From positions 1 through 42,550 of the forward strand of contig JAIOPT010000082.1 of the NCBI GenBank assembly GCA_021413765.1: a stretch of DNA of 42,550 bases, written 5' to 3'. This document shows, one piece after another, positions 6,482-15,047 of the stretch. How positions within the stretch are numbered: position 1 is the first letter of the stretch; the number at the start of each line of letters is the position of its first letter. Both the position numbers and the translations under genes were made by a program. The notes under the pieces are model-generated. The model made no database searches. It worked only from the letters and a program-made list of their open reading frames with translations, and was not told where the DNA came from. The DNA comes from Betaproteobacteria bacterium (GTDB lineage Bacteria; Pseudomonadota; Gammaproteobacteria; Burkholderiales; Gallionellaceae).

Positions 6482-7450
6482 CTAATTTTTGTAATACTCC
6501 TGATACCAATCGACAAATCGTTTAATCCCAACTTCCACGCTCGTGGATGGTGAAAATCCAACTGAGGCCTGCAGCGCCTCTATGTCAGCATAGGTAGCCA
6601 CAACATCACCGTCTTGCATAGGCAGAAGCCGCTTTTCAGCGAGTCTACTCAGGGCATCTTCTATCACCTTGATGAAATCAAGCAAATTGACGGATGCATG
6701 ATTGCCAATGTTGAAAACACGATAGGGGGTTGATTTTTCGGTTTTAGCCAAATCAAGAACCCGCACCACCCCTTCAACGATATCATCAATGTAGGTAAAG
6801 TCTCGTCGCATATCGCCATGGTTATACACGTCTATGGGCTTACCTTCACTGATGGCTTTGGTGAATTTGAAATAAGCCATATCCGGCCTGCCCCACGGGC
6901 CGTAAACGGTAAAAAATCGTAACCCGGTGGTCGGCAATCCAAATAAATGACTGTAAGTATGCGCCATCAACTCATTGGCCTTTTTGGTGGCCGCATACAG
7001 GCTCACAGGGGTGTCGACCATATCCTGCTCTGAGTAGGGCAACTTGGTATTACCCCCATAAACACTTGAACTAGAGGCATACACCAAGTGCTCAACATGA
7101 GCGTTACGACAACCTTCCAGTACATTAACAAATCCCGCTAGATTACTTTCTACATAGGCTTGTGGATTTTCCAAGGAATAGCGCACACCTGCTTGCGCAG
7201 CCAGATGCACCACACGTTCAAATCTTTCTTGCGCAAAAAATGCTGATAATGCAGCGTTGTCGGCAATATCCAGCTTGATGAATCTAAACTTTGGATAGCC
7301 TGCCAATTGTGCAAGGCGCGCCATTTTAAGGTTTACATCATAGTAATCGTTGAGATTATCAATCCCAATGACTTCATCACCGCGCTCTAATAGCGCGCGC
7401 GCAGTAAACATGCCGATGAATCCCGCTACGCCAGTGACCAGTATCTTCAT
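6482..7450 (-). CDS. UDP-glucuronate 4-epimerase-like NAD-dependent epimerase
   Basis: Extended short-chain dehydrogenase, 322 residues, predicted to interconvert UDP-glucuronate and UDP-galacturonate in the cytoplasm (CapI/LspL/GAE group). Seen: NAD motif TGVAGFIG near residue 6, [12 protein letters not shown] near 31 (a hallmark of this group), SSSSVYGGN near 125, the catalytic YAATK near 152, and [15 protein letters not shown], strongly typical of UDP-GlcA 4-epimerases. It starts 2 bases after the hpt stop, so it is in the same operon. No UDP-glucose dehydrogenase is in the window; its substrate must come from elsewhere, using UDP-glucose from GalU. Specificity is assigned from motifs only. 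Confidence 0.85.
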   Translation of the reverse strand: MKILVTGVAGFIGMFTARALLERGDEVIGIDNLNDYYDVNLKMARLAQLAGYPKFRFIKLDIADNAALSAFFAQERFERVVHLAAQAGVRYSLENPQAYVESNLAGFVNVLEGCRNAHVEHLVYASSSSVYGGNTKLPYSEQDMVDTPVSLYAATKKANELMAHTYSHLFGLPTTGLRFFTVYGPWGRPDMAYFKFTKAISEGKPIDVYNHGDMRRDFTYIDDIVEGVVRVLDLAKTEKSTPYRVFNIGNHASVNLLDFIKVIEDALSRLAEKRLLPMQDGDVVATYADIEALQASVGFSPSTSVEVGIKRFVDWYQEYYKN

Positions 7451-7452
7451 GA

Positions 7453-8019
7453 TTACTTCAGCGCGTAAATAGCAGGGAGATTACGCCAGCGGCCACGCAC
7501 ATCCATGCCGCAGCCAAACACATAGCGGTCAGGCACTATCAGACCCACAAAATCAGCTTTTATCGGTTTAGGTCTACCAGTAGTTTTTTCGGTGAGTACG
7601 GCAATCATTACTCGCGCAGCTCCAGATTCTAGGCATTTATCGCGCACTGCAGCCAGGGTAATTCCCTCATCCAGAATATCATCCACTAACAGCACGGTAC
7701 GCCCACGCACATTGTCGCTAGGGGGTACACGCCAGTGGATGTCATGACCTTGAATCTGATTGCGGTAGCGCGAGGCTTGTACATAGTCGAAATCCAGTGG
7801 AAAAAGTAATTTTGGTAGCAACCAACCAGAAAAGACCACCGCCCCGCCCATCACACTCAGCACCAGTGGGTCTGTCTCATTCAAAACAGAACTAATGTTC
7901 TGTGCCATTTTTTCAACGACAGCATTGACCTCCACTTCGGTAAAAATCATCTCTGCATCGTCTAGCAGCTGGTGCGCCTCTGCAGCAGAAGTCACTTCTT
8001 CTCTCGCACATTCAACCAT
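7453..8019 (-). CDS. hpt: Hypoxanthine-guanine phosphoribosyltransferase
   Basis: Purine salvage enzyme converting hypoxanthine or guanine plus PRPP to IMP or GMP. 188 residues. The PRPP-binding motif [17 protein letters not shown] lies near residue 110, the flexible loop region VQASRYRN near 81, and a C-terminal [20 protein letters not shown] segment with the base-contacting aromatic residue. It overlaps the end of galU by 28 bases. A GTG at 7995, which overlaps the galU stop, is an alternative start. A housekeeping purine gene inside a polysaccharide operon is unusual. Confidence 0.9.
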   Translation of the reverse strand: MVECAREEVTSAAEAHQLLDDAEMIFTEVEVNAVVEKMAQNISSVLNETDPLVLSVMGGAVVFSGWLLPKLLFPLDFDYVQASRYRNQIQGHDIHWRVPPSDNVRGRTVLLVDDILDEGITLAAVRDKCLESGAARVMIAVLTEKTTGRPKPIKADFVGLIVPDRYVFGCGMDVRGRWRNLPAIYALK

Positions 8020-8867
8020 TGCGTGAATTCAGTGCTGATTTCTGGATGGCGCAGCGCGTATTCGACGTTCGCCTGCATATAACCCAGCTTGCTCCCACAA
8101 TCATAGCGCTTACCGTGATACTCATATGCAAGGATGACTTCTTCAGCCATCAATGCCGCAATGCCGTCAGTGAGCTGAATTTCGCCACCTTTGCCAGGCT
8201 GCACATTTTCTAAGCAACTAAAAATATGCGGAGTCAGAATATAGCGCCCGACGACCGCAATATTGGAAGGTGCCAATGCAGGGTCTGGCTTCTCAACGAT
8301 GCTGTCAATCTGCATCAACCCAGGCTCTAATTCGTGAGCATCCACGATGCCGTAATGACTAGTTTCGCTAGGTGCTACTGCTTCCGTGGCAATTACAGAT
8401 GCCCGATGCTCTTGAAAGACTGCTACCATCTGTGTCAAAGCACCTGGTTTTGCATCTATCAAGTCATCAGCCAGAATCACTGCAAACGGCTCATCCTTGA
8501 CTATCGATTTAGCACACAGCACAGCATGCCCCAAACCCAGCGCCTCAGCCTGACGTATATAGATGCAAGTAACATTTTTTGGCAACATGTTACGCAGCAA
8601 CTCCAACATAAGCGTTTTGCCACGGGCTTCCAACTCGGTTTCAAGCTCATACGCCTTGTCAAAATGATCTTCTATCGCTCGCTTACTGCGTCCAGTGACG
8701 AAAATCATCTCGGTAATGCCCGCCTCAACAGCTTCTTCTACAGCATATTGGATCAGGGGTTTATCAACGATGGGGAGCATCTCTTTAGGGCTTGCCTTGG
8801 TAGCAGGTAAGAAACGCGTGCCTAAACCCGCGACAGGAAAGACTGCTTTCGTGATTGGCTGTGTCAT
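7992..8867 (-). CDS. galU: UTP-glucose-1-phosphate uridylyltransferase
   Basis: Makes UDP-glucose from UTP and glucose-1-phosphate, feeding UDP-sugar synthesis. 291 residues, normal length. The nucleotide-binding start FPVAGLGTRFLPATKASPKE (residues 10-29) and VDKPLIQYAVEEA are diagnostic; FAVILADDLID near 130 and IVEKPDP near 190 complete the family pattern. The start ATG overlaps the TAA stop of the upstream dehydratase by one base (TAATG), so the two are translationally coupled. GalU here supplies the UDP-glucose from which the UDP-glucuronate substrate of the downstream epimerase is made. Confidence 0.95.
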   Translation of the reverse strand: MTQPITKAVFPVAGLGTRFLPATKASPKEMLPIVDKPLIQYAVEEAVEAGITEMIFVTGRSKRAIEDHFDKAYELETELEARGKTLMLELLRNMLPKNVTCIYIRQAEALGLGHAVLCAKSIVKDEPFAVILADDLIDAKPGALTQMVAVFQEHRASVIATEAVAPSETSHYGIVDAHELEPGLMQIDSIVEKPDPALAPSNIAVVGRYILTPHIFSCLENVQPGKGGEIQLTDGIAALMAEEVILAYEYHGKRYDCGSKLGYMQANVEYALRHPEISTEFTQWLNVREKK

Positions 8868-10750
8868 TAGTGGATACTGGTGGTAGATGGCGCCATAGGC
8901 AGGGCTAAAACCACTGTTGGGGAAGTAGAATGGATGTCACCTGTGTAATCTTCAACCCAAAACTTCAAGTCGCTCTTGATGTCAGATTCATCTTGCTCTG
9001 TCACAGAATTTAACCATTTCAGCAGCTTCCCTACCCAACGTGCATCAACCTCTCGCGCCTTGGAGATACGCAGCTTGGCATGCGGTGTAGGCAAGGTATG
9101 TTCGTTATCGGCCAACAATTCCTCATATAGTTTTTCACCTGGGCGCAAGCCGGTAAACACGATATCAATCTGTCCGTCTGGCAAACCTGAAAGTCGTATC
9201 ATCTCTCTTGCAAGTTCCGCAATGTTGACAGGCTCACCCATATCCATCACAAATATCTCGCCCCCCTGCCCCATGAGCGATGCCTGCATCACTAACTGTG
9301 CGGCTTCAGGAATAGACATAAAGTAGCGCGTAACTTCGGGATGGGTCACCGTCAACGGCCCACCCTTGGCAATCTGCTCACGAAATTTTGGAATTACGCT
9401 GCCACTACTGCCTAGAACGTTACCAAATCGCACTATGACAAAACGTGTTCCATCGGCCTCCTGTAATCCTTGACATACCATCTCTGCCAGTCGCTTGCTT
9501 GCACCCATTACATTAGTCGGATTTACTGCTTTATCAGTGGAAATAAGAATAAATTTTTCAACATTGTGAACTTTGCAAGAAGTTGCCAGAACATGAGTGC
9601 CGATGATGTTGTTATGTAATGCTTCGCTGACATTACTATTTTCCATCAGCGGCACATGCTTGTATGCCGCCGCATGAAACACTACGAATGGCTGATAGAG
9701 CTTCAACACTGTGTCCACTCGCTTTGCATTCTTCACATCTCCTACTACAGATACAATCTTAGTACTAAGAAAAAGTTGAGAAAACTCTTGCTCCAAAGCA
9801 TATAAAGCATATTCATTAAGCTCAAATAACACTAATAGTTTTGGCTTATAGCGGGCGATTTGACGACAAAGCTCACTACCGATAGATCCCCCTGCACCGG
9901 TAACCATCACCACCATTCCATCCAATAAACTATGCAACCCTAAGTCATCCAAAGTTACAGGTTCACGACCCAACAAATCTTCCACTTCTATTGGTCGCAC
10001 CTGTGAAACGCTAACTTTGCCACTCATCAGATCTTCAAAAGATGGAACTGTCAGCACTGTCAAGTTCGCTTGATTTGCAATATTAGCTGCACGATGGCGT
10101 GTTTCATGGCTGGCCGATGGCATCGCCACAATTACGTGTGTAACCCCCATTGCTGAAGCATGTAAGGAAAGGCTACTGATTTCTCCATACACCTGCACCC
10201 CATAGAGATGTACTCCATGCAATTCCGGATTGTCATCAAGAAAGCCAATTACGCGCCATTCATGGCTGCGTATCAGACTTTTGAGCAAAGCAACTGCTGT
10301 ATCTCCAGCACCTAAAACAATAACTGGCTCGCCTAGTATCTGCGTTAACCCATAGAGGCGATGCTCTTTCCAAGCACGATATAGAAACCGGCTTCCGCCC
10401 ATCATTAAAACTAACAAAAGCGGGTTCAATATTAAAACAGATCTCGGAACTTCAAATCTCAGCATCAATTCCAATAGCGAGATTATCAATGTGATCAAAC
10501 CAACCGAAATCAAAATACGCCTAAGATCAGGGATACTTGCGAACCGCCATATACCCTTATAGAGCCCAAAAAAAATGAATATTATTGAATTAACTACAAT
10601 CACACCTAAAACTGTTTGCATGAGTACTTTAAAAGAATCAGGTGGCACATCAAAGTTAAATCGTAAGTAAAATGCAAGCGCCCAAGCGACACCCGACATC
10701 ACAATATCGTGCGTCAAAGCCAAAGCCATGCGTTTATTAGTAACTATCAT
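8867..10750 (-). CDS. Membrane-anchored nucleotide-sugar 4,6-dehydratase (WbpM/CapD/PglF type)
   Basis: Converts UDP-GlcNAc to its 4-keto-6-deoxy derivative, the first step to QuiNAc, FucNAc or bacillosamine-type sugars. 627 residues. Four or so membrane spans occupy residues 1-130; a CoA-binding-like Rossmann domain with VIVLGAGDTAVALLKSL follows near 145; the catalytic Rossmann domain starts at TGAGGSIGSELCRQI near 288. Near 415 is STDKAVNPTNVMGASKRLAE, with Met in place of the usual catalytic Tyr before Lys, as known for the long WbpM/PglF enzymes. It is the first gene of the minus-strand operon. The product sugar probably is the one transferred by the PglC-like enzyme at 37393. Confidence 0.9.
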   Translation of the reverse strand: MIVTNKRMALALTHDIVMSGVAWALAFYLRFNFDVPPDSFKVLMQTVLGVIVVNSIIFIFFGLYKGIWRFASIPDLRRILISVGLITLIISLLELMLRFEVPRSVLILNPLLLVLMMGGSRFLYRAWKEHRLYGLTQILGEPVIVLGAGDTAVALLKSLIRSHEWRVIGFLDDNPELHGVHLYGVQVYGEISSLSLHASAMGVTHVIVAMPSASHETRHRAANIANQANLTVLTVPSFEDLMSGKVSVSQVRPIEVEDLLGREPVTLDDLGLHSLLDGMVVMVTGAGGSIGSELCRQIARYKPKLLVLFELNEYALYALEQEFSQLFLSTKIVSVVGDVKNAKRVDTVLKLYQPFVVFHAAAYKHVPLMENSNVSEALHNNIIGTHVLATSCKVHNVEKFILISTDKAVNPTNVMGASKRLAEMVCQGLQEADGTRFVIVRFGNVLGSSGSVIPKFREQIAKGGPLTVTHPEVTRYFMSIPEAAQLVMQASLMGQGGEIFVMDMGEPVNIAELAREMIRLSGLPDGQIDIVFTGLRPGEKLYEELLADNEHTLPTPHAKLRISKAREVDARWVGKLLKWLNSVTEQDESDIKSDLKFWVEDYTGDIHSTSPTVVLALPMAPSTTSIH

Positions 10751-11155
10751 TTGTTCAGAATATCAAGAATTTTAAATCATCACCTTAAAGAGGCAGAAGT
10801 TTATCAGGTGAACATAGTAAAGATAGTATAAAACCATTTGGCACTTCGGATTACTTAAATCATTAGCTTAGTCATAATGCGTATTTATGAACTTTGCCAA
10901 GCTCCTAAACCACTTCAAAATGCTAAGGAGTTCAAACAAAAATAGAACTTAGTCTATGATAGAATGCACATCACGCAAGCGGCATTTTTTCTGGGCTTCA
11001 TGTGGGTTTGGCTTCATTATATGAGCCGTTCGTTCAACTTTAAGCAACAGGAAAGATTTGCATCATCGGGGACTGATAACTTCTGAATTTGAGCGAATTA
11101 GTTTAAATCATGAAGTTACTACGCACCTCCCATTTTCAATTTTGAAAGATTTTAA
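10751..11155. promoter_or_regulatory. Divergent intergenic region between the two polysaccharide operons
   Basis: About 405 AT-rich bases separate the divergent operons, so both main promoters should lie here. On the minus strand TATACT near 10831 is a candidate -10 box. On the plus strand TATGAT (10955-10960) is another, with a poor -35. I see no JUMPStart/ops element. A 40-codon frame (10964-11086) lies within. Confidence 0.4.
10964..11086 (+). CDS. Possible 40-residue single-span peptide in the divergent region
   Basis: ATG-to-TGA frame of 40 residues. It has one hydrophobic, aromatic stretch (QAAFFLGFMWVWLHYM) followed by a polar, basic tail. No ribosome site is visible; a -10-like TATGAT/TAGAAT sits immediately before the ATG, so expression would need a leaderless message or an upstream start. 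I do not recognise it. It may be a chance frame in a 5' leader. Confidence 0.2.
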   Translation: MHITQAAFFLGFMWVWLHYMSRSFNFKQQERFASSGTDNF

Positions 11156-12187
11156 ATGTTTAGGCGTGAAGATATTGGCGATGAACCTTTTGTCATCGCT
11201 GAAGTAGGTCAAAATCATCAAGGCGATCTTGATATCGCACGTGAATATATCCGTGTATTCGCATTCGAAGGTGCAGATGCAGTAAAATTTCAAACACGCA
11301 ACAATAAATACTTATTCTCACAAGATGCTTATGAAGCACCTTACACAAGTGAAAATGCCTTTGCTGAAACTTATGGCGCACATCGCGAGAAGCTTGAACT
11401 CAAACCTGAGTGGTTACAGATACTAAAGGAAGACTGTGTCAAACACGGGGTAAAGTTCATGTCGACACCATTCGACGAGCCTAGCCTTGATCTGCTGCAA
11501 AAAATAGATGTCGATATTCTGAAAATCGCTTCCTTCGACTTGGGAAATCTTCCGTTTATTCATCGCATTGCGAGCTTAGGTAAGCCGGTAGTAATGAGCA
11601 TCGGGGGCGGAAAATACGATCAGATTCGTTCTAGTGTGGAGGTATTACTCAGCCATCATGATGAAGTGGCGATTCTGCATTGTGTTTCCGAATACCCTTG
11701 CGAATACAACAGGCTTGGGTTGAATCACATTGAGACACTGATCAAGGAATTCCCCAATTGCACAATTGGCTCGTCTGACCATTTCAATGGCACCTTGTCA
11801 GGGCCGGTTGCTTACATTAAGGGGGCGAGAGTTTTTGAAAAGCATGTATCCCTTAATCGGGCATGGAAAGGCACTGACCATAGCTTTGCCTTGGGGGCGG
11901 AAGCGTTTAGACGATTTGTTCGTGATATCAAACGTGTCCGCCACATGTTGCCGCCAAAACCTGCTGACGATTTAGGTAACGAGCATGTATTCAGGAAGCT
12001 CGGAAAATCTCTGGTTGCACTCATCGATATCCAGGTGGGTGACAAGATCACGCTGGAGAATTTGTCCGGACGAATTTTCAGCGCGCAATATGTACCTGTA
12101 CGTGAGTCAAATAAGGTCATTGGTCGGGTTGCAAAGAGAAATATCGCCCAGGGCGAGCCAATAATACCTTCAGACCTGGAAGACTAA
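11156..12187 (+). CDS. neuB: NeuB-family ulosonate synthase (PEP-condensing)
   Basis: Condenses phosphoenolpyruvate with an aldose to a 2-keto-3-deoxy sugar acid. 343 residues, the usual length. A TIM barrel starts with FVIAEVGQNHQGDL (Glu16 and the metal-ligand region), then AVKFQT near 43, FMSTPFDEPS near 100, and SSDHFNG near 200 with the metal-binding His. A C-terminal antifreeze-like SAF domain (about 285-343) contains SGRIF...VPVRE...AKRNIAQGE, with an Arg where family members contact the sugar. No NeuC epimerase or legionaminic/pseudaminic genes are in the window, while a KdsC-like phosphatase follows. This fits a KDN-type route from a hexose phosphate better than N-acetylneuraminate, but that is inference. 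First gene of the plus-strand operon. Confidence 0.88.
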   Translation: MFRREDIGDEPFVIAEVGQNHQGDLDIAREYIRVFAFEGADAVKFQTRNNKYLFSQDAYEAPYTSENAFAETYGAHREKLELKPEWLQILKEDCVKHGVKFMSTPFDEPSLDLLQKIDVDILKIASFDLGNLPFIHRIASLGKPVVMSIGGGKYDQIRSSVEVLLSHHDEVAILHCVSEYPCEYNRLGLNHIETLIKEFPNCTIGSSDHFNGTLSGPVAYIKGARVFEKHVSLNRAWKGTDHSFALGAEAFRRFVRDIKRVRHMLPPKPADDLGNEHVFRKLGKSLVALIDIQVGDKITLENLSGRIFSAQYVPVRESNKVIGRVAKRNIAQGEPIIPSDLED

Positions 12188-12206
12188 TTGCCACCGAAAG
12201 TAATCA

Positions 12207-12716
12207 ATGATCAGCAATGAATTACTTGCTTCAGTTCAATTGGTCGCTTTCGACTTCGACGGAGTATTTACCGACAACACGGTATATGTGACGCAGGACG
12301 GGATCGAATCCGTGAGATGCTGGCGTAGTGATGGCCTTGGACTCTCCAGGTTGCACAGTATTGGGGTAAAAACTTTCATCATCTCAACTGAAGTGAATCA
12401 GGTTGTCACTGCCCGGGCCAACAAATTGAAGATGGCCTGCAAACAAGGGGTTGATGACAAAGCCGCCGTGATTCTGGAAACTTGTCGAGAACTGGGAATA
12501 GCGCCAGAACAAACCATGTTTGTCGGCAATGATATCAACGATATTGCAGCGTTCAAATCGATTGGATTTCCTGTCGCTGTTGCAGATGCTTATCCTGAGG
12601 TTAATCCACATGTTCTTTATAGGACTGAGAAACCAGGCGGTTTTGGCGCGGTACGTGAGGTATGCGACTTGATTTATCATGCTAAGAACGGCAATCTAAC
12701 AGGCACTAAGCAATGA
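12207..12716 (+). CDS. KdsC-like HAD phosphatase (ulosonate-phosphate phosphatase)
   Basis: Small cap-less C0 HAD phosphatase, 169 residues, same size as KDO-8-phosphate and KDN-9-phosphate phosphatases. Motif I FDFDGVFTDN gives the nucleophile Asp16 and Asp18; motif II is FIISTE near 58; the Lys of GVDDKAAVI is near 82; motif III is VGNDINDIAAF near 110. The C-terminal GGFGAVREVCDLI matches the GGxGAxRE tail of KdsC proteins that reaches into the active site of the tetramer. Directly downstream of NeuB, it most likely removes phosphate from the synthase product. ATG at 12207 has GAAAG six bases upstream. Confidence 0.85.
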   Translation: MISNELLASVQLVAFDFDGVFTDNTVYVTQDGIESVRCWRSDGLGLSRLHSIGVKTFIISTEVNQVVTARANKLKMACKQGVDDKAAVILETCRELGIAPEQTMFVGNDINDIAAFKSIGFPVAVADAYPEVNPHVLYRTEKPGGFGAVREVCDLIYHAKNGNLTGTKQ

Positions 12717-13525
12717 CCAAAGATATTCTTTTTGATGTCAGCCGTGAGATCGTCCTGATCACCGGGGCTTCCGGCCAATTGGGCAACGAGTACGCTAGCG
12801 CTTTTGTTGAAAGAGGTGCAAAAGTGATTGGCTTGGACATTCGCCCATCGCCTAAAAGTGAAGCACTCTCAGCACAATATCCTGAGAATTATCTGTTTCT
12901 GGCTGCGGACGTCACTGCCAAGACCTCACTGCAACAAGCATTGGACGCAATTGTCAGCAAGACAGGCATACCCACGGTTCTGATCAATAACGCAGCCATT
13001 GATTCGCCACCTTCGGCTCCTCCAGAAGAGAATGGTCCTTTCGAGGACTATCCCGAAGCATCCTGGGATAAGGTAATCAATGTAAATCTCAAGGGCGTTT
13101 ATCTATGTTGCCAAGTCTTCGGTGGAGCAATGGCGAAAGCCGGTAAGGGCTCGATCATCAACGTCGCCTCGATTTATGGTGTGGTGTCTCCGGACCAAAG
13201 CCTCTACGAATATCGTCGCAAGCGTGGTGAAGTCTTCTTTAAGCCAGTAGCTTATTCGGCATCCAAGTCCGGCATCTTGAATATGACTCGTTATTTGGCG
13301 GTATATTGGGCTAAGCAAGGCGTGCGTGTGAACTCGCTAACCATCGCTGGTGTTTTCAATAACCAGGAACAGGCTTTTCTTGATGCCTATTGCGGGCGTG
13401 TGCCTGCGGGGCGCATGGCGAATTCCAATGAATATAACGGTTCAGTACTCTTCCTGGCGAGTGAAGCATCGCGTTATATGAATGGCGCCAATCTGATTGT
13501 TGACGGCGGTTGGACAGCGATTTGA
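12713..13525 (+). CDS. Short-chain dehydrogenase/reductase
   Basis: Classical SDR, 270 residues, NAD(P)-dependent oxidoreductase. Cofactor motif TGASGQLGNEYA near residue 18, LINNAA near 90, NVNLKGVYLC near 123, catalytic Ser in NVASIYGVVSP, and YSASKSG carrying Tyr and Lys near 180. Terminal LIVDGGWTAI is typical. Residues 147-170 hold a charged insertion (YEYRRKRGEVFFKP) before the catalytic Tyr, probably shaping the substrate pocket. It overlaps the phosphatase by ATGA, so they are co-translated. The substrate is unknown; context suggests a sugar acid or its precursor, or partnership with the following aldehyde dehydrogenase. Confidence 0.85.
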   Translation: MTKDILFDVSREIVLITGASGQLGNEYASAFVERGAKVIGLDIRPSPKSEALSAQYPENYLFLAADVTAKTSLQQALDAIVSKTGIPTVLINNAAIDSPPSAPPEENGPFEDYPEASWDKVINVNLKGVYLCCQVFGGAMAKAGKGSIINVASIYGVVSPDQSLYEYRRKRGEVFFKPVAYSASKSGILNMTRYLAVYWAKQGVRVNSLTIAGVFNNQEQAFLDAYCGRVPAGRMANSNEYNGSVLFLASEASRYMNGANLIVDGGWTAI

Positions 13526-13527
13526 CC

Positions 13528-14991
13528 ATGGTGAATGTTGCCCGAATTCCGAACTGGATCAACGGCCAGAACTCCCTTCCAGAGAGCAATGCCTGGCTGG
13601 ACAAATTCAATCCCCATTCAGGTGAATTACTTTGTCACGCCGCAGATTCATCAGCGGCAGATGCCAAGCTCGCTATTGTTGCCGCAAGTAACGCCTTTCC
13701 CGGCTGGTCAGAACTCACGCCAGTAAAACGTGGGCAAATCCTATTTGATATAGTCAATCTGATGAAACAGCGTTCTGGTGAATTGGCCGAATGTATTGCA
13801 GTCGAAACTGGAAAACCGCCACAAGATGCCAAAGGTGAAGTCGGCGGAGCTATTCTCCAGGCAGAATACTTCGCCAGCGAAGGTATGCGGCTTTATGGCC
13901 GTTCATTATCATCTGGCACTCCTGGCAAGTACAGTCACACAATCAGACAGCCTCGTGGTGTGGCTGGACTGATCGTTCCAGCCAACACCCCTATTGCAAA
14001 CATTGCCTGGAAAACCTTCCCTGCACTCATCTGTGGCAATTCAGTTGTGATGAAAGCATCCGAGGACTCCCCGCGTATTGCTTATATTTTTGCCCAACTG
14101 ACCAAGGACGCAGGTTTGCCTGATGGCGTATTCAATGTCATACAAGGCCGCGGGCAGCCTGCAGGCGCTGCACTGGTTGAAGACCCTCAAGTAACTGTCA
14201 TCAGCTTCACTGGTTCAACCGGTGTGGGTCGTTGGATTGCCGAAGTTGGAGGACGTCGCCTAGCCCGCGTTTCCCTAGAACTGGGCGGCAAAAACCCTTT
14301 TGTTGTTTGCGATGATGCTGATCTTGATCAGGCAGTCCATTGGGCAATACTGTCGGCCTTCAGCAATGCCGGTCAGCGTTGTGCGGCTGGAAGCCGGATA
14401 TTGGTTTTCAAGGAAATTTACGAAGAATTTCGTGACTTGTTCGTTACCAAGGCTAAAAGCTTGAAGCTGGGGGTCGACGCAGTTTGCGATCTTGGACCGG
14501 TAATTAACAAGCGCCAGCAGCAAAACATCATCGCCGCTATTGAAAAATCTAAGACCGAAGGCGGCCGTGTGCTATGCGGCGGCACTGCACCATCCGATCC
14601 CAAACTGGCTAAAGGCTATTACGTCCAACCAACAATCATTGAAGGGTTGCAACCCTCGGCCGCACTCAGTTGCGAAGAGGTCTTCGGTCCTGTGGTTACT
14701 CTGCATCCAGTCGACAATCTGGCAGATGCTTTGCGCTTGGCAAACTCTACGGAATATGGCCTTACGGCGGCGATACATACCCGCAATGTTGATCGCGCAA
14801 TGTGGTTCGCACAAAGGGTAAAAGCCGGTGTCGCGAACATTAACCTTGGCACTTTCGGTAGTGAGCCACACATGCCTTTCGGCGGATTTGGCGCATCTGG
14901 CAATGGCACTCGCGAACCGGGTATAGAGGCACTCGATGTCTATTCCGAACTTAAAAATATTTCATTTTTCACCCGCTCAAACATGATTTGA
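13528..14991 (+). CDS. NAD(P)-dependent aldehyde dehydrogenase
   Basis: Oxidises an aldehyde to a carboxylate. 487 residues, normal for the ALDH superfamily. FTGSTGVGRWIA near 230 binds the cofactor, Glu251 in LELGGKNPF and the catalytic Cys285 in SNAGQRCAAGSR are both present, and the C-terminal PFGGFGASGNGTREPG is conserved. The sequence style is nearest succinate-semialdehyde or glycolaldehyde/lactaldehyde dehydrogenases. A TTG at 13510, inside the SDR gene, could extend it by six codons; ATG 13528, two bases after the SDR stop, is preferred. ALDH genes are rare in O-antigen loci, and its role with the SDR and transketolase is unknown. Confidence 0.88.
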   Translation: MVNVARIPNWINGQNSLPESNAWLDKFNPHSGELLCHAADSSAADAKLAIVAASNAFPGWSELTPVKRGQILFDIVNLMKQRSGELAECIAVETGKPPQDAKGEVGGAILQAEYFASEGMRLYGRSLSSGTPGKYSHTIRQPRGVAGLIVPANTPIANIAWKTFPALICGNSVVMKASEDSPRIAYIFAQLTKDAGLPDGVFNVIQGRGQPAGAALVEDPQVTVISFTGSTGVGRWIAEVGGRRLARVSLELGGKNPFVVCDDADLDQAVHWAILSAFSNAGQRCAAGSRILVFKEIYEEFRDLFVTKAKSLKLGVDAVCDLGPVINKRQQQNIIAAIEKSKTEGGRVLCGGTAPSDPKLAKGYYVQPTIIEGLQPSAALSCEEVFGPVVTLHPVDNLADALRLANSTEYGLTAAIHTRNVDRAMWFAQRVKAGVANINLGTFGSEPHMPFGGFGASGNGTREPGIEALDVYSELKNISFFTRSNMI

Positions 14992-15047
14992 AGTGGGTAT
15001 AAGGTTATAATTTATAAACGTTAGCACTTGATTTATTGGGAGAAATT

